Below are positions 21,640-32,051 of a stretch of DNA of 64,000 nucleotides, piece by piece. Every line of letters starts with the position of its first letter. Position 1 is the first letter of the stretch. The stretch spans positions 18,370,030 through 18,434,029 of the forward strand of contig JAKZAP010000016.1 of assembly GCA_023053575.1 (NCBI GenBank), in the 5' to 3' direction. This DNA comes from Branchinecta lynchi. Its lineage: Eukaryota; Arthropoda; Branchiopoda; Anostraca; Branchinectidae. The translations under genes and the position numbers were made by a program. The notes beneath the pieces are model-generated. The model had not been told where the DNA came from. It searched no databases and worked only from the letters and a program-made list of their open reading frames with translations.

Positions 21640-23215
21640 TACCGGTACGGTAATGTGTATGACATAAAGTACGTCTCCCGGTTCCCTAGACAGTACCATC
21701 AGGCTTGTTATTGTTTTGCCATTTGACTACTTTATAAGCGTTTTGGTTTGAAAATCAGCATTTCCGTATTCGATGGGGGAACGTCACTACTGACCCTTTT
21801 AGGACCGCTAATGGTGTACGCCAAGGCGGCATTTTGTCCGCATATTTGTATAATGTGACGACCTGAACATCCGTTTACGTGCCACAGGCCTTGGTTGCCA
21901 TATTGGTACCGTTTGTTTTAACTGTATCAGTTATGCTGATGACCTAGTTTCATTGTCGACTAGTGTGTCTGCGCTCAGTGGGCTCTTAAAGGTGTGTGAT
22001 GAGTACGGGAAAGACCACGATATTATTTTCAACACCGCGAAAACTTTTTGTATGTGCTTCCGTCCAAAAGGGAGCGGAAAACCACTCCTTCCTGGTGTTT
22101 TCCTTTCAGGTCGAGGGCTTGATTTTGTCGACCAGTTTACCTACCTGGTTACATTTTCCACGAGTATCTATGTGATGATTCGCACTTGCGTTCGGCTCTG
22201 CGATCTCTGTGTGCAAGAGGGAATATGTTGAGACGAAAATTCAGCAAGTGTACTACTGATGTTAGATAGATAGATAGAAAGTTTATTGAAAAAATCGACT
22301 ATCGTGGTTATAAATCAAATTTGCGATTATTGTCAAACAGACAGAAAAAACTACAATATATGTATCTAATGTCAGTACGCTTAAAAAATCACGCTTCGTT
22401 AAAATATTTCACGGACTCGGGAATAAAACTTTTTGCATATCTAGCGTTTTTTGTAGGTACGGGGCAGAGCTTGGGAACCTTAGAACTTACCGCTCGTTCT
22501 GGTCGACTTCTAACATTTTGATAGGGGGGAGGGAGGACTTGGGAGTGGAGAGGATGAGATACCATGGCTGAACCCGAAGTCAGTGCTTAGCTCCTTTCTG
22601 CGCTCCTGCAGTGTTTTTAGGTTAAAGTGTTTTGAAAGGTATGAGTAGGGATGCTTCGATCCACTATGAATAATAAGAAGAACCCGCTTCTGTATTCTTT
22701 CTAGTTTCTCTTTGCTCCTGCGATAATGAAAAATGTCAAATATAATAAGTTAAAACTTATTTGTTTAGATCGTATTGTACAAGTGTTTATGGGCCACCAC
22801 TTGTTTTTAATACGACTCTTAAGTGCTTCTCTGATCTGAAAATAAGCTGCAATAATTCTTTCCGTTTTCTACATGGTATTCCTACGTTCTGCAATGCTAC
22901 GGAAATGTTTGCTGATTTCCAAGTGTCAAATCTCCTGGAAATTCAGGTGAATTCCGGAAATCTCTCAGGAGGCGGTTGATCGCTAGTGATAACCACTTAC
23001 TTGCTGCTATATGCCCGATTTGGCTACAAATCTCGATCCCTGCTTGGATCGCTTTGAATAAGTCTGTATTCGATGGAGGTTAGCGTTTAGCTGAATTTTG
23101 TGATGGGAGCGTTCGTGTTTTCCGTTTTGTTTGTTTGTTTCTTTTTCTTGTTTTTTCTTTTGTTTTGTGTGACATGCCGTAAAGGCGGATTATGAAGTTC
23201 AATAAATAAATAAAA
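21640..23215 (+). pseudogene. 5'-truncated LINE, reverse transcriptase to C-terminus
   Basis: Frames carry NGVRQGGILSAYLYN near 21810, then after a frameshift DDLNIRLRATGLGCHIG, SYADDLVSLS (YADD catalytic box near 21935) and DFVDQFTYL. The frame stops near 22232 and resumes after a nested insertion at about 22748 with LFRSYCTSVYG and SFRFLHGIP, the C-terminal region of the same LINE type. The 3' end near 23200 reads AAGTTCAATAAATAAATAAA. The clade (CR1/L2/jockey range) cannot be fixed here. Inactive. Confidence 0.75.
22259..22747 (-). mobile_element. LINE 3' fragment nested in the 21640 LINE
   Basis: Plus strand opens with GATAGATAGATAGAAAG, so the minus-strand 3' end has a (TATC)n tail. Toward the other end the minus strand encodes SKEKLERIQKRVLLIIH and LKTLQERRKELS, a common LINE C-terminal signature. 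The host LINE frame is broken exactly across this segment, so it inserted later and in opposite orientation. Confidence 0.65.
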
Positions 23216-23261
23216 TAAAGAAATAAGCAAGTGATACACCAGGATATTGAAGGAAGCCAGG

Positions 23262-23700
23262 AAATTCTCGAAGGGAATGAAATATTTTGATGAAACTTGG
23301 TGTGAGGGTTTTTTCAGTCAAGGGAAAGGTCGAGTTCGTAGATCGACTCTGTAAGCATACGTTTCGGGGTGCGGGTTCAAATTAAGGGGCAAACAAAATA
23401 TTTTTAAACAGCTAATGAGATTGTCCATTAAGGGGTAGGAAGACATGTTGAACATGATTATGAAAACCATTTCCTCGCCCGACAAGTAGTTCGCCCGGAA
23501 TCCGGCCAAAACCAGAAAGTTTGTGGTTGAATCTGAAGTTGATTATATTTCCTATTCTTGGGTAAGAGAATCAGAATATGAAAAATTTGTTCGCCGGACA
23601 AATATTCTGCCCAGAATCCGGAAGTTTAACATGACATTCTAAAACCCAATGATATAGTCGATATAGGGGGAGGAGACATCCTGTTGCAACTTTCGAACAT
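23262..23700 (-). mobile_element. G-family element G5 (partial)
   Basis: Opens with the complement of the G 3' block (CTCGAAGGGAATGAAATATT, ATGAAACTTGGTGTGAGG), then CAAATTAAGGGGCAAAC and two units of the 120 bp repeat. Both termini are lost. Confidence 0.65.
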
Positions 23701-24127
23701 ATTAATGACAAACAAAAATGTATGCGATCAGTTTAATTATCTTCAAATTCCCCACAGGCATTTACTTGGTTAAAAAGGCAGAATGCATCCGACAGCTGTC
23801 CGGTGAACAATTCAATAAAATTTGTCGACCAATTTTCGAAAAAAAAACAGCTGGCTATACCAGTCCGTACCCTACCCCTTTACCCATACAGGCGAAAGCT
23901 CTGCGCGTCGGACGAAACGCCAGAAGGGGTTGCTGTCTAATATGTTCTGATTATTGGGGATTTTGGCTATTGGCAACATCATGGTGAGGCAGTTTAATAC
24001 TGCTAGATATTCGAGATTACCTATCGCGACCGCAAGTTCGAGAAATTATTCACACAAAGACAAAATCGCTAAATATTCGAGAATAGCGGAGAGTCTCATT
24101 CATCAATTTATTCAAACAATGTTTACA

Positions 24128-24790
24128 ACGGATACGTGAGCTATGATTTTTTATCAGCGAAATTTCGGCACTTCTTGGCAAGGGTCCTCGTCAGGCTGTC
24201 AATCTTCTGGTTCAACTTCGGGGAAGGAAACATTGTTTGAATAAATTTTCAAAGTCAGCTTGGGCTCAAAGAATATTTAGCTCATTCATCAATTTTCTCC
24301 ATATCCTGTTAATTCGTCTGCCCAATTTTTACGTAGTTTCATCCCATCATTTATTTCTGGTCATATCTTGTAAGCAGGCCCGTATCCAGGAATTTATTTC
24401 GGGGGGGGGGGGGGGGGGGTTATTGCCTGCTGGTCGGACAAAAAAGCTAAGGAAACAGTTTCCTTCCCCGAAGTTGAACCAGAAGATTGACAGCCTGACG
24501 AGGACCCTTGCCAAGAAGGGCCGAAATATCGCTGATGAAAAATCATAGCTGACGTATCCGTTGTAAACATTGTTTGAATAAATGTTTCAAAGTCAGCTTG
24601 GGCTCAAAGAATATTTAGCTCATTCATCAATTTTCTCCTTATCCTGTTAATTCGTCTGCCCAATTTTTACATAGTTTCATCCCATCATTTATTTCTGGTC
24701 ATATCTTGTAAGCAGGCCCGTATCCAGGAATTTATTTCGGGGGGGGGGGGGGGGGGGGCTATTGCCTGCTGGTCGGACAAAAAAGCTAAA
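24128..24790. mobile_element. J-family fold-back J4 with a tandem duplication
   Basis: Arms 24128-24237 and 24452-24561 are inverted copies: ACGGATACGTGAGCTATGAT with its complement, the core CTGACGAGGACCCTTGCC / AAGAAGGGCCGAAAT in both, and AATCTTCTGGTTCAACTTCG with its complement. The segment 24228-24452 (TTGTTTGAATAAATTTTC through the poly-G) is repeated directly at 24568-24788, about 340 bp downstream and nearly identical, so the unit has been tandemly duplicated. Each duplicated unit includes a left end of repeat Q. Confidence 0.75.
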
Positions 24791-24984
24791 AAAAAAAGGA
24801 GACATAGATCAGACGGAGAAGCTTATAAAAATGATTATTTGTATGATTCGGGGGGGGGGGGGGGGGAAATCATCAATTTTATAGGCTTTTCCCTCTGATC
24901 TGTATCTTTTTTGTACTTTTTTTGTCCGACCGACAGGCAACCCCCCCCCCCCCCCCCCCAAATAAATTCCTGGATACGGGCCTG
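24713..24984. mobile_element. Poly-G-containing repeat Q1 with inverted ends
   Basis: Left end CAGGCCCGTATCCAGG then AATTTATTTC and a G run; right end is the complement, ending at 24984. G runs lie at 24739 and 24850, a C run at 24941. Phrases GGTCGGACAAAAAAGC and TAGGCTTTTCCCTCTGA recur at 60215-60415. No clear target duplication. A hAT-like MITE is possible from the CAGG end. Confidence 0.6.
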
Positions 24985-25290
24985 CCAGTAGTTCTTGCTT
25001 TCGAATACGGTAGATTAAAATTCCCGTCTCCTCATACATTAACATCCGGTTTCAACAGCAAAGGTCACTTCATGACACGAAATGGAAAGTTTTCAACCAA
25101 GTTCCATCGATCGGCACCAGTTAATTATGAATCCGGAAACACGAAGTTAAATCACCAAAAAAAAACCTATTAGTTTTAGTTCCCACCAGATGAACTTTTT
25201 GTAAGGTCAAGTCGCAATAGACTCCATTTCTGGTCTAAGATTTCAACGTACGTGAATCCTTCGAAACGGTAAGGCTTCGACTGATCATCT
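24985..25290 (+). repeat. Dispersed repeat R, copy 1
   Basis: Starts CCAGTAGTTCTTGCTTTCG and matches 28532-28830 in order: TTCCCGTCTCCTC, ATCCGGT, CGGCACCAGTTAATTA, TATTAGTTTT, ATGAACTTTT. Copy 2 lacks the Q element in front, so the pair marks a Q insertion boundary. Confidence 0.65.
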
Positions 25291-25344
25291 ACGATGTTGT
25301 TTCGTATTTCGCGGCGTCATTTGTCATCGGACAACTATCACATC

Positions 25345-25462
25345 GTAAAAGTTGTCCGTCTGTCCGTCTGTTAGCACGGTAACTCGCGAAGGGAATGAGA
25401 TATTTTGATGAAACTTGGTGTTTGGACTCTTTGGGTCAAGGGTAAGGTCAAGTTCCCGATGA
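25345..25462 (-). mobile_element. G-family fragment (3' end)
   Basis: Complement of the G 3' block: TCGTAAAAGTTGTCCGTCTG, AAGGGAATGAGATATTTTG, ATGAAACTTGGTG. No 120 bp units. Confidence 0.6.
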
Positions 25463-25483
25463 AAAATTTATCTCAAAATAGTA

Positions 25484-25632
25484 GTATGAAGTAGTACGAA
25501 AAAGTTGCATACAGTACTAACGATGCTACTACATGCTTCTACTTCAAGGTTACCGTGTTACTGCATACTACTCTATGGTACTATTAGCAAGACTGGATAC
25601 TACTATGGCAAGACAGGATGCTACTGGGAATG
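25484..25632. repeat. TAGTAG-rich dispersed repeat, copy T3
   Basis: Contains GTACGAAAAAGTTGCATAC, ATGCTACTACATGCTTCTAC and GTGTTACTGCATACTACTC; abuts the LINE fragment that follows. Confidence 0.55.
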
Positions 25633-25980
25633 GAATCTTATATGGGTTTAAGGGGAAATTTTCTACCGTTGGGATCAAGAAGGAAATACCTAGGGAGGGA
25701 GCGTGCGGTAGATGGTCTTTACTCGTGCCCTATGTGTGGGGAGCCGGAGGAGAGTGTGGACCACTTCATGTCATATTGCCAGGAACTCAATGATTTAAGG
25801 TTGGAGCTGCACCAGAGACAGACAGGCGATGAGGAGTGGCTAAATGGTCTGATGGTGGTCGATTATTTGCTACTATTAAAAACCTGGCAGTGTTTGTCCA
25901 GGTGGGACTGAGACACAGGTCTTTGTTCTTTTAGTTAGTTTTCTTTGTTTTGTTTTCAGAAAGTGTGTTGAATCTGTAGT
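25615..25980 (+). pseudogene. LINE ORF2 C-terminal fragment with CCHC motif
   Basis: A 97-codon frame ending TGA at 25909-25911 carries YSCPMCGEPEESVDHFMSYC, a C-x2-C-x8-H-x4-C knuckle followed by QELNDLRLEL. The same architecture occurs at the C-terminus of the full LINE at 49420 (CPLCGREEEDIGHFLSRC), so this is a diverged relative, heavily 5'-truncated. The reverse transcriptase is absent. Confidence 0.7.
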
Positions 25981-26039
25981 TAGTATTTAATTTTTCAGGA
26001 TTCAACAACTTTACTAAAGAAAAAATCATTCCGGCTTGA

Positions 26040-26380
26040 CGACCGGTTACACACAAAGCACATACGCGCTTGAAAAACGCAACCAGTACACATTTACTAT
26101 CATATTCTAATCAAACCTTCACTAAAATAAACTAAAAGCTTATTAATTAATTTGTCAATTTGTCCTCTCTCGTCTTCCAAACCCTCCACTTACCAACTAC
26201 CCTCAAGGAGATGTTTCTTTAACCGATTTTTAAACTGCGGTACACTTTCCGCTTCTCGAATTGAGTCTGGAAAAGTATTCCAGACCACCGTACCTGAATG
26301 CCTTGCCACATGGCTAGAACGAACCGTACTTCTTGGCTCACTTACCAGGTCTCCAGCATGCCGTGATAAAATGAGTTAAA
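26040..26380 (-). pseudogene. LINE ORF2 C-terminal fragment (WNTFP type)
   Basis: The minus strand around 26370-26190 reads SSHVARHSGTVVWNTFPDSI then REAESVPQFKNRLKKHLL and a stop. The WNxLP...FKxxLKxHL signature is the usual end of CR1/L2/jockey-type ORF2 proteins. The following sequence to about 26040 is the AT-rich 3' untranslated part. Confidence 0.65.
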
Positions 26381-26404
26381 ACGAAAAAAATTACTAAAAA
26401 CATC

Positions 26405-27570
26405 ATTGTTCATCGGGTTCGTAGATGGGCTCTGTAGCCCACATTTAGGGGTGGGGGTTCAAATTAAGGGGCAAACAACAAAATATTTGCATAATATTTT
26501 CGTACCATGGCCCGCTGGGCTTTCGATGTACAATACATACATACATACTACTACATAAGATTCGACCAGTCTGAGGCACATTAAATGATAGTATTCTTTG
26601 CTATTACATAGTATTACATGCAACGTTTTCGTACTACTACCATACTACTACGCAGGCTACAAATTGTTCATCGGGTTCGTAGATGGGCTCTGTAGCCCCC
26701 AATTAGGGGTAAGGGTTCAAATTAAGGGGCAAACAAAAATATTTTTAAACAGCTAATGTGATAGTTGATTATGAAGTAAGGAGACATGCTGAATACGAAT
26801 ATGCAAAACATTTTCTCGTCCGACAAGTAGTTCGCCCGGAATCCGGCAAAAAACGGAAAGTTGGTTTAAAGTAAAAGTTTCATCTGAAATTAAGGGTAAG
26901 AAGACATGCTGAGCACGATGCTGAAAATCATTTTCTTGCCGGACGAGTAGTTTGTCCGAAATCCGGCAAAACCGGAAAGCTGGTTAAAAGCAAAAGTTTG
27001 ATTTTGAAGCTATTTAAATGTTCGATTTAGGGGTAAGTAGACATGCTGAACACTCAAGTGAAAAGCATTTTATACCTGGACAATTAATTCGCCCGGAATC
27101 CGGCCAAAACCGCAAATTTTTTTAAAAGTAATAAGTTTTATCTGAAGTTGATTAGACGACAGATTTAGGGGTAAGAAGAGACGCTGAGTGACAATATTTT
27201 TAATCGGACATATAATTCGTCCGGAATCCGGTTGTAACCGTTTTTTGTAGAAGCTAAAGTTTTATTTGAAATTGATTAGATGTTCTTTATAGGGATGAGG
27301 AGATACCGTAAGCTGAATTCGATTCTGGATTTTCTTTCTTTGCTGGACAAGTAGTTCGCTCGGAATTCGGCCGAAACCGGAAATTTGGTAGAAGTAAAGC
27401 AGGAAGTTTCGGTCATTGTCGTTAAAATATATATGGCTTATAGAGGTATATCTGAACTTGGTTTTCTCGAATGATTAGCCTAGCGAAGACTGGATCTGGT
27501 GAAGACAAGACCCAGTTGTCTGGATCAAATATTAGATTTTTGGGATCCCATCGAAACCTTAGGTCTCCTT
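26405..27570 (-). mobile_element. G-family element G6, partly duplicated around repeat T4
   Basis: GTTCATCGGGTTCGTAGATG occurs at about 26408 and 26668; between them lies a TAGTAG repeat (about 26545-26665). The second copy continues through five 120 bp units (GACATGCTGA, CGGAATCCGG) to TTTTTGGGATCCCATCGAAA near 27555. Minus orientation, noncoding. Confidence 0.7.
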
Positions 27571-27861
27571 TTTTCTGTTTTTTTTTTATGTCAATTCAGT
27601 TTATATATTCAAGTGATGACATATACAACCTGTCAAATTCGGATACGCTCATTAAAGGAGTTAAGCGGTGAAGCGCGAACATATGAAGAAACAGCCAAGA
27701 AGAATTACTATTGTGAACACGAGTACACCTTTTCTCTCGTCAAAATGGAACCAGCTAACCAAGTGATTTCAATTAGTACTGCTATTTTGAAAAGTCGAGT
27801 AGCCTATATAAAAGCAAATAAAGAAAATCGCGGGCTGAAAACAATGAAAGAAAAGTGTACT

Positions 27862-27990
27862 TGCCCCAGGTACTCCTTCAGCTCGAGCTGAGTGGGAGTC
27901 AGATAGAAGAATGTATCAAACAGAAAAGGTCAGCTAGTATATTCTTCAGCGATATTTCGGCCTTTCGGACTGGAGAAGACGTCTTGTTTA
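27862..27990 (-). mobile_element. J-family fragment J6
   Basis: Starts TACTCCTTCAGCTCGAGCTG (J terminus), has AGGTCAGCTAGT and CAGCGATATTTCGGCC, then a changed hairpin. Degenerate single arm. Confidence 0.5.
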
Positions 27991-28205
27991 GGTCCGACTA
28001 AAACCTTTTAATCCTGTTCGCTTACCACTTTATCGAATGCTGTATGGATTTTTTAATTGCATTTCTTTAATTATTAAAATGCCATTACTGAATCCCAGCA
28101 CGTCCTGGGGGACTAATTTAATTTTTCTTATCTTGATTTATAACCACGAAGCTACTCTTCGACACGCTGAAACGCCTTCAAAAGTTCAACTCACTCCTTT
28201 GGTTC

Positions 28206-28299
28206 CGAGGGGTTGCTCTCTCTGCCACCGGTGTACACCTCGGCGTGGTACGGCACCGCGGCACGCGTCACATCGTTTCTGGGAGTGAGCAACCCCTCG
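28206..28299 (-). mobile_element. 94 bp element H5, relic of the H4 family
   Basis: Ends are CGAGGGGTTGCTC and its exact complement GAGCAACCCCTCG. In reverse complement the order is CTCACTCCCAGAAACGATGT, GCGTGCCGCGGTGCCG, CGAGGTGTACACCGGTGGC, which is the left end, array unit and right end of H4 (34399-36899) with the interior gone. The 8 bp flanks are dissimilar, so no target duplication survives. Confidence 0.8.
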
Positions 28300-28531
28300 C
28301 TTTATTTAACGAGCTCAATTTCTCGCTCGATTGGTTGTTTAGCTGTTCACCTCCTAATCATAGCTTAGTTTTCGTTTGCAATTAAACTTACTAGAAATCA
28401 TTCGAATGTCTTTTTCATATTGTTACTCTTTTTAATGCACTTATCCCCTATTCGAGGCCACTGTGTGATAAATCATTCAATTATTCATTGGAGTCGAATC
28501 CACTGACTGACCCCTCTAGAACGGGAAGCCA

Positions 28532-28830
28532 GTAGTTCTTGCTTTCGAATATTTCACAACAAAGTTCCCGTCTCCTCGAAGAAAAATATCCGGTGCCGAC
28601 AGCAAACTTCCTGACACAAAATGAAAGGTTTCCAAGGAAGTTCCAACGGGCGGCACCAGTTAATTACAAAGTCGAAAAAGTCTTGATAGAAACTTTCAAA
28701 AAGACAACTATTTATTAGTTTTCGTTCCATCACATGAACTTTTCTCTTTTTGGTAAAGCACGCAGTGGATTCAACTTTTATTTTAACATCCTCACATACG
28801 TGACTCTTATGAAACCTTTAAAGGAACAAA
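28532..28830 (+). repeat. Dispersed repeat R, copy 2
   Basis: Partner of 24985-25290 with about 70-80% similarity by eye; begins CCAGTAGTTCTTGCTTTCG and continues through ATGAACTTTTC to ACATACGTGA. Confidence 0.6.
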
Positions 28831-28928
28831 AAACTTGACTCAAACTTGACTCTTTATTCGTTACGACCATTGCAGTTTCCAAGAATTCGACTTTTGAGTT
28901 AGTAGAAAAAAAAGCAAAAGCTCTGTGT

Positions 28929-28999
28929 GCCGGGAGTAGGAATCAAACGCACGACCTCTCGACTACTATCCCAATAGCCTACTATGGCTAAAACACGGC
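28929..28999 (-). ncRNA. tRNA-like Pol III head (degenerate tRNA or SINE)
   Basis: The minus strand carries an A-box-like TAGCCATAGTAGG and a B-box-like GCGTTTGATTCC at normal spacing, then CCCGGC and a T run 15-25 bases further. The acceptor and T stems pair poorly, so it is not a functional tRNA; a tRNA-derived SINE head is more likely. Confidence 0.35.
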
Positions 29000-29276
29000 C
29001 AAAGGCGAACTTTTACATTGCATAAGTGCATAAACACAGTGCATAAGGGGCAAGGGCCTGCCAGCTAGCTTTGGGAACACTAAGGAGGTGGTTCGATATA
29101 ACAAAGAAGAGGGGCCGACAATAAGTCCCTGTATCTTTATCTAAGCCCCCCAGATCGGTTTGATGGCAGAAAGTTACGTAGTCAAGTTTTCTGTGCCTTT
29201 AAAGCACAACTTTTACTAGAAATTACCTTTCACGATAAAATGGCTCAGATATATCGGTTGTCAAAAATACCAATAC

Positions 29277-29585
29277 TTGTACCATGGAATGAGCGATTTT
29301 CTTGCTGGCGCTTTCGACTCTTTTCAGAGTCCCCGTTCTCAGAAGCGAAAGCTCAACGCAAAATATTTGAAAACTCTGCGTGCCGTGGTTAAAGGACACC
29401 TGAACAATGAAACCATACTTGAATACACCATGGAGAATGCATTTACAGACATGGCCACGGAGAGCATTCTTCTCCTGAGCGTGACGTTTTCAAAATCGGG
29501 ATTTTCATTTCTGGAGGTTTGCACATGCAGACTCCAAGACAAAAAGCGCAATTCATTCAAATCTTGTACAGCGCTGGCCGGATAG
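29277..29585 (+). CDS. Unrecognised open frame, 102 codons
   Basis: An open frame with ordinary-looking composition (SQKRKLNAKYLKTLRAVV, LNNETILEYTMENAF, SILLLSVTFSKSGF). I recognise no family. It sits outside the named repeats, between a tRNA-like head and a G fragment. It could be an exon, a relic or chance. No splice signals were weighed with confidence. Confidence 0.25.
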   Translation: MYHGMSDFLAGAFDSFQSPRSQKRKLNAKYLKTLRAVVKGHLNNETILEYTMENAFTDMATESILLLSVTFSKSGFSFLEVCTCRLQDKKRNSFKSCTALAG

Positions 29586-29837
29586 TATTGGAATTTCTTC
29601 TGGATATATATTTGGGCTTAACTGGTTAAAAAACATTCCAGAAGAAGGGTTGATTGAAGACATTTGTTCATTCTAACATTGTTTGGTACTGAAATAAGGA
29701 CAGATGCAAAATGGAGCAAAAATCATAGCTTGGAAACACTATTTCGTATTTGGATTTGGTTTTCTGCAGGCAATGTTAACGGAAGTCATGCAGATAGGGA
29801 TGATAATTGGTACTCTTTATTCAGGTGTCCTTTAACA

Positions 29838-29885
29838 AGACTAAAGGTTTCGATTGGATCCCGAAAGTTAATATTTGTAAACTTC
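29838..29885 (+). repeat. Solitary G-family 5' end
   Basis: AACAAGACTAAAGGTTTCG then ATTGGATCCCGAAAG, the first about 45 bp of a G element, with no following units. Confidence 0.5.
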
Positions 29886-30141
29886 CTGATACAGACAATC
29901 GAGGCTGACAGATTTTCAGAATCTGTAACCATTTTTAGGCGAAACTCTCGAGGCACGAATGATCACGAGCTGTTGGTGATCGCAAAATATATAGTTTGTC
30001 AAAAGTATTTTTTTTGCACTTTGCGGTGATGATGCGCAGTTTTAGAGGGCAAAAACTGTATCTGTAAGCAAAACTCTTGAGGCAGAAATGATCATGGTCC
30101 GTTTCAGATAAGGAAAATGTTTATTTGTACGTCGTATGTGT

Positions 30142-31280
30142 TTTTGGGATCCCAAAACGTAAGTGGAGATACCTATGACATCGCAAAAGTTGTCCGCCTG
30201 TCCGTCCGTCCGTCCGTCCGTCTGTAAGCACGATAACTCTCGAAGGGAATGAGATATTTTGATGAAACTTGGTGTGAGGGTTCGTTGGGTCGTCGGACCA
30301 GTCAAGTTCGTAGATGGGCTTTGTAGCTCTACATTTAGGGGTGGGGGAGGGGATTCAAATTAAGGGACAAACAAAATATTTTGAAACAGCTAATGTGATA
30401 GTCGATTATGAGGTAAGAAGACATGCTGAACACGATGGTGAAAACCATTTTGTCAACGGACAAGTAGTTCGCCCGGAATCCGGCCAAAACCGGAAAGTTT
30501 GTTGAAAGTAAAAGTTTTATTTGAAGTTGATTAGATGTTCGATTTAGGGGTAGGAAGAGATGCTGAAGAAGATGGTGAAAACTATTTTCTCGACGGACAA
30601 GTATTTCGACTGGAATCCGGCCCAAACCGGAAAGTTTGTCAAAATTAAAAGTTTTGTTTGGAGTTGATTAGATGTTCGATTTAGGGCAAGAAGACATGCT
30701 GAACACTTATGTGAAAACAAGTTTCTACCCGGACATGTAGTTCGTCCGGAATCCGGCCAAAACCGGAAAACTGTTGGAAGTCAAAGTTTTATTTCTAGTT
30801 GATTAGATAAGCGATTTAGGGGTAAGAAGAGATGCTGAGTCCCCGTGTGACAATCGTATTTTACCCGGACATTCGACCGGAATTCCGGCTGGAATCGGAA
30901 AATTTGTCATAAGCTAAATTTCTATTTGAAGTTGATTAGATGTTCATTACTGGGGAAAGAAGATACCCTGATTTCGTCTTTGAGCTTTCTTTTTTCGCCG
31001 GACAAGTAGTTCTGGAGTTCGGCCGGAACCGAGAAATTGGCAGAAGTGGCAGGAAGTTTTCGTCATAACAGATATGACTTATAGGGGTAAACACACATGC
31101 TGAATCCAAATCTGAACTTGGTTTTCTCAGGTGATTAGCTATTTGGCCTTAATCTGTTTCTGAATTTTAATTGTAAAAATGTTCAAAGAGTCTGGCGAAG
31201 ACTGGATCTGGCTAAGACAAGACCCAGTTGACTGGATCAAATCTTAGATTTGTGGGATCCCATCGACACCTTTGGTCTTG
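30142..31280 (-). mobile_element. G-family element G7 (near full length)
   Basis: Starts TTTTGGGATCCCAAAACGTA and ends GGGATCCCATCGACACC then TTTGGTCTTG. It includes a (TCCG)n run (about 30197-30225), the AAATTAAGGGACAAAC block and five to six 120 bp units. Units differ mainly in the GATTTAGGGGTAAGAAG and CCGGAATCCGG phrases. Confidence 0.75.
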
Positions 31281-31530
31281 TTGTACGTGTTTTTGCACGT
31301 TGCAGGAATTTAGGCGTTTTCAAAATGTAGTACATGGATGGGTTTTTGAAAACGTGTTCAGCCAGTGCCGATTTGAAGTTGTAATGATGTACGGTGTCCA
31401 TTGGAAAGCGCGTGGTCCATCTCCTGTTCCTGTTCTATGAGCCTATTTTCGAAAGCGATTTTCACGGTCGCAGGGTATCGAATACATACCTCGTTGGTTT
31501 TGGTTTGGGACTTGTCTTTGCCGGTGTTAA

Positions 31531-32006
31531 AGTTTAACTGAAAAGGGCTAGGATATGACAGTCTAGTTACCCATCACTTGTTCGCTTAAATAATCTTGAA
31601 AACCCGATGAAAAAGCGTTAGTTTGTTTTTCTGATATTTCCAAATAATCGATTATCCCATTGTGCTTGCCGCTCTTCCCTTTCTTGTGATATCTCTATGG
31701 TGCCTGGAACATTTGGCAACAACACCAGCAGCAAACGAGAAAATAAATTGTGTATCAAATAAACAAAGAAGTGTCTGCAGTCTGCAGTGCCAAAAATAGT
31801 GCTAGCTAATGAGGTGTCTTGTGTAGTGATAGTTTAGTGAGTTTCGCGGGCGAATTGTGGACGGATTCACCATGGGAAAGCGTCCACATTCCCAACGTCC
31901 CTACTGAAGACTACTGTGGACAGAATGAAAATTCCCAATAGGTGTTGTAATAATTCAGTGTATTTGAATCTAAGATGTAAAAATAAGTTGCCTGTTCAGT
32001 TAAACT
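31531..32006. mobile_element. TTAA-flanked element F2
   Basis: 476 bp bounded by TTAA at 31527-31530 and 32007-32010, ends AGTTTAACTGAA and TTCAGTTAAACT. Its left arm has the uninterrupted CTAGTTACCCATCACTTG site that H1 hit in F1. The interior is unrelated to that of F1 and noncoding. Confidence 0.8.
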
Positions 32007-32051
32007 TTAAGGTAGGACAGTGTTTTGAGTCCAGTAACACGTTTCGGTGTT

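Noticed and set aside
24713..24984. Calling Q1 a hAT element with 8 bp duplication
   Set aside because: The 8 bp flanks CTTGTAAG and CCAGTAGT do not match.
24900..25045. Proline/glycine-rich frames beside poly-C and poly-G
   Set aside because: Homopolymer translation within repeat Q.
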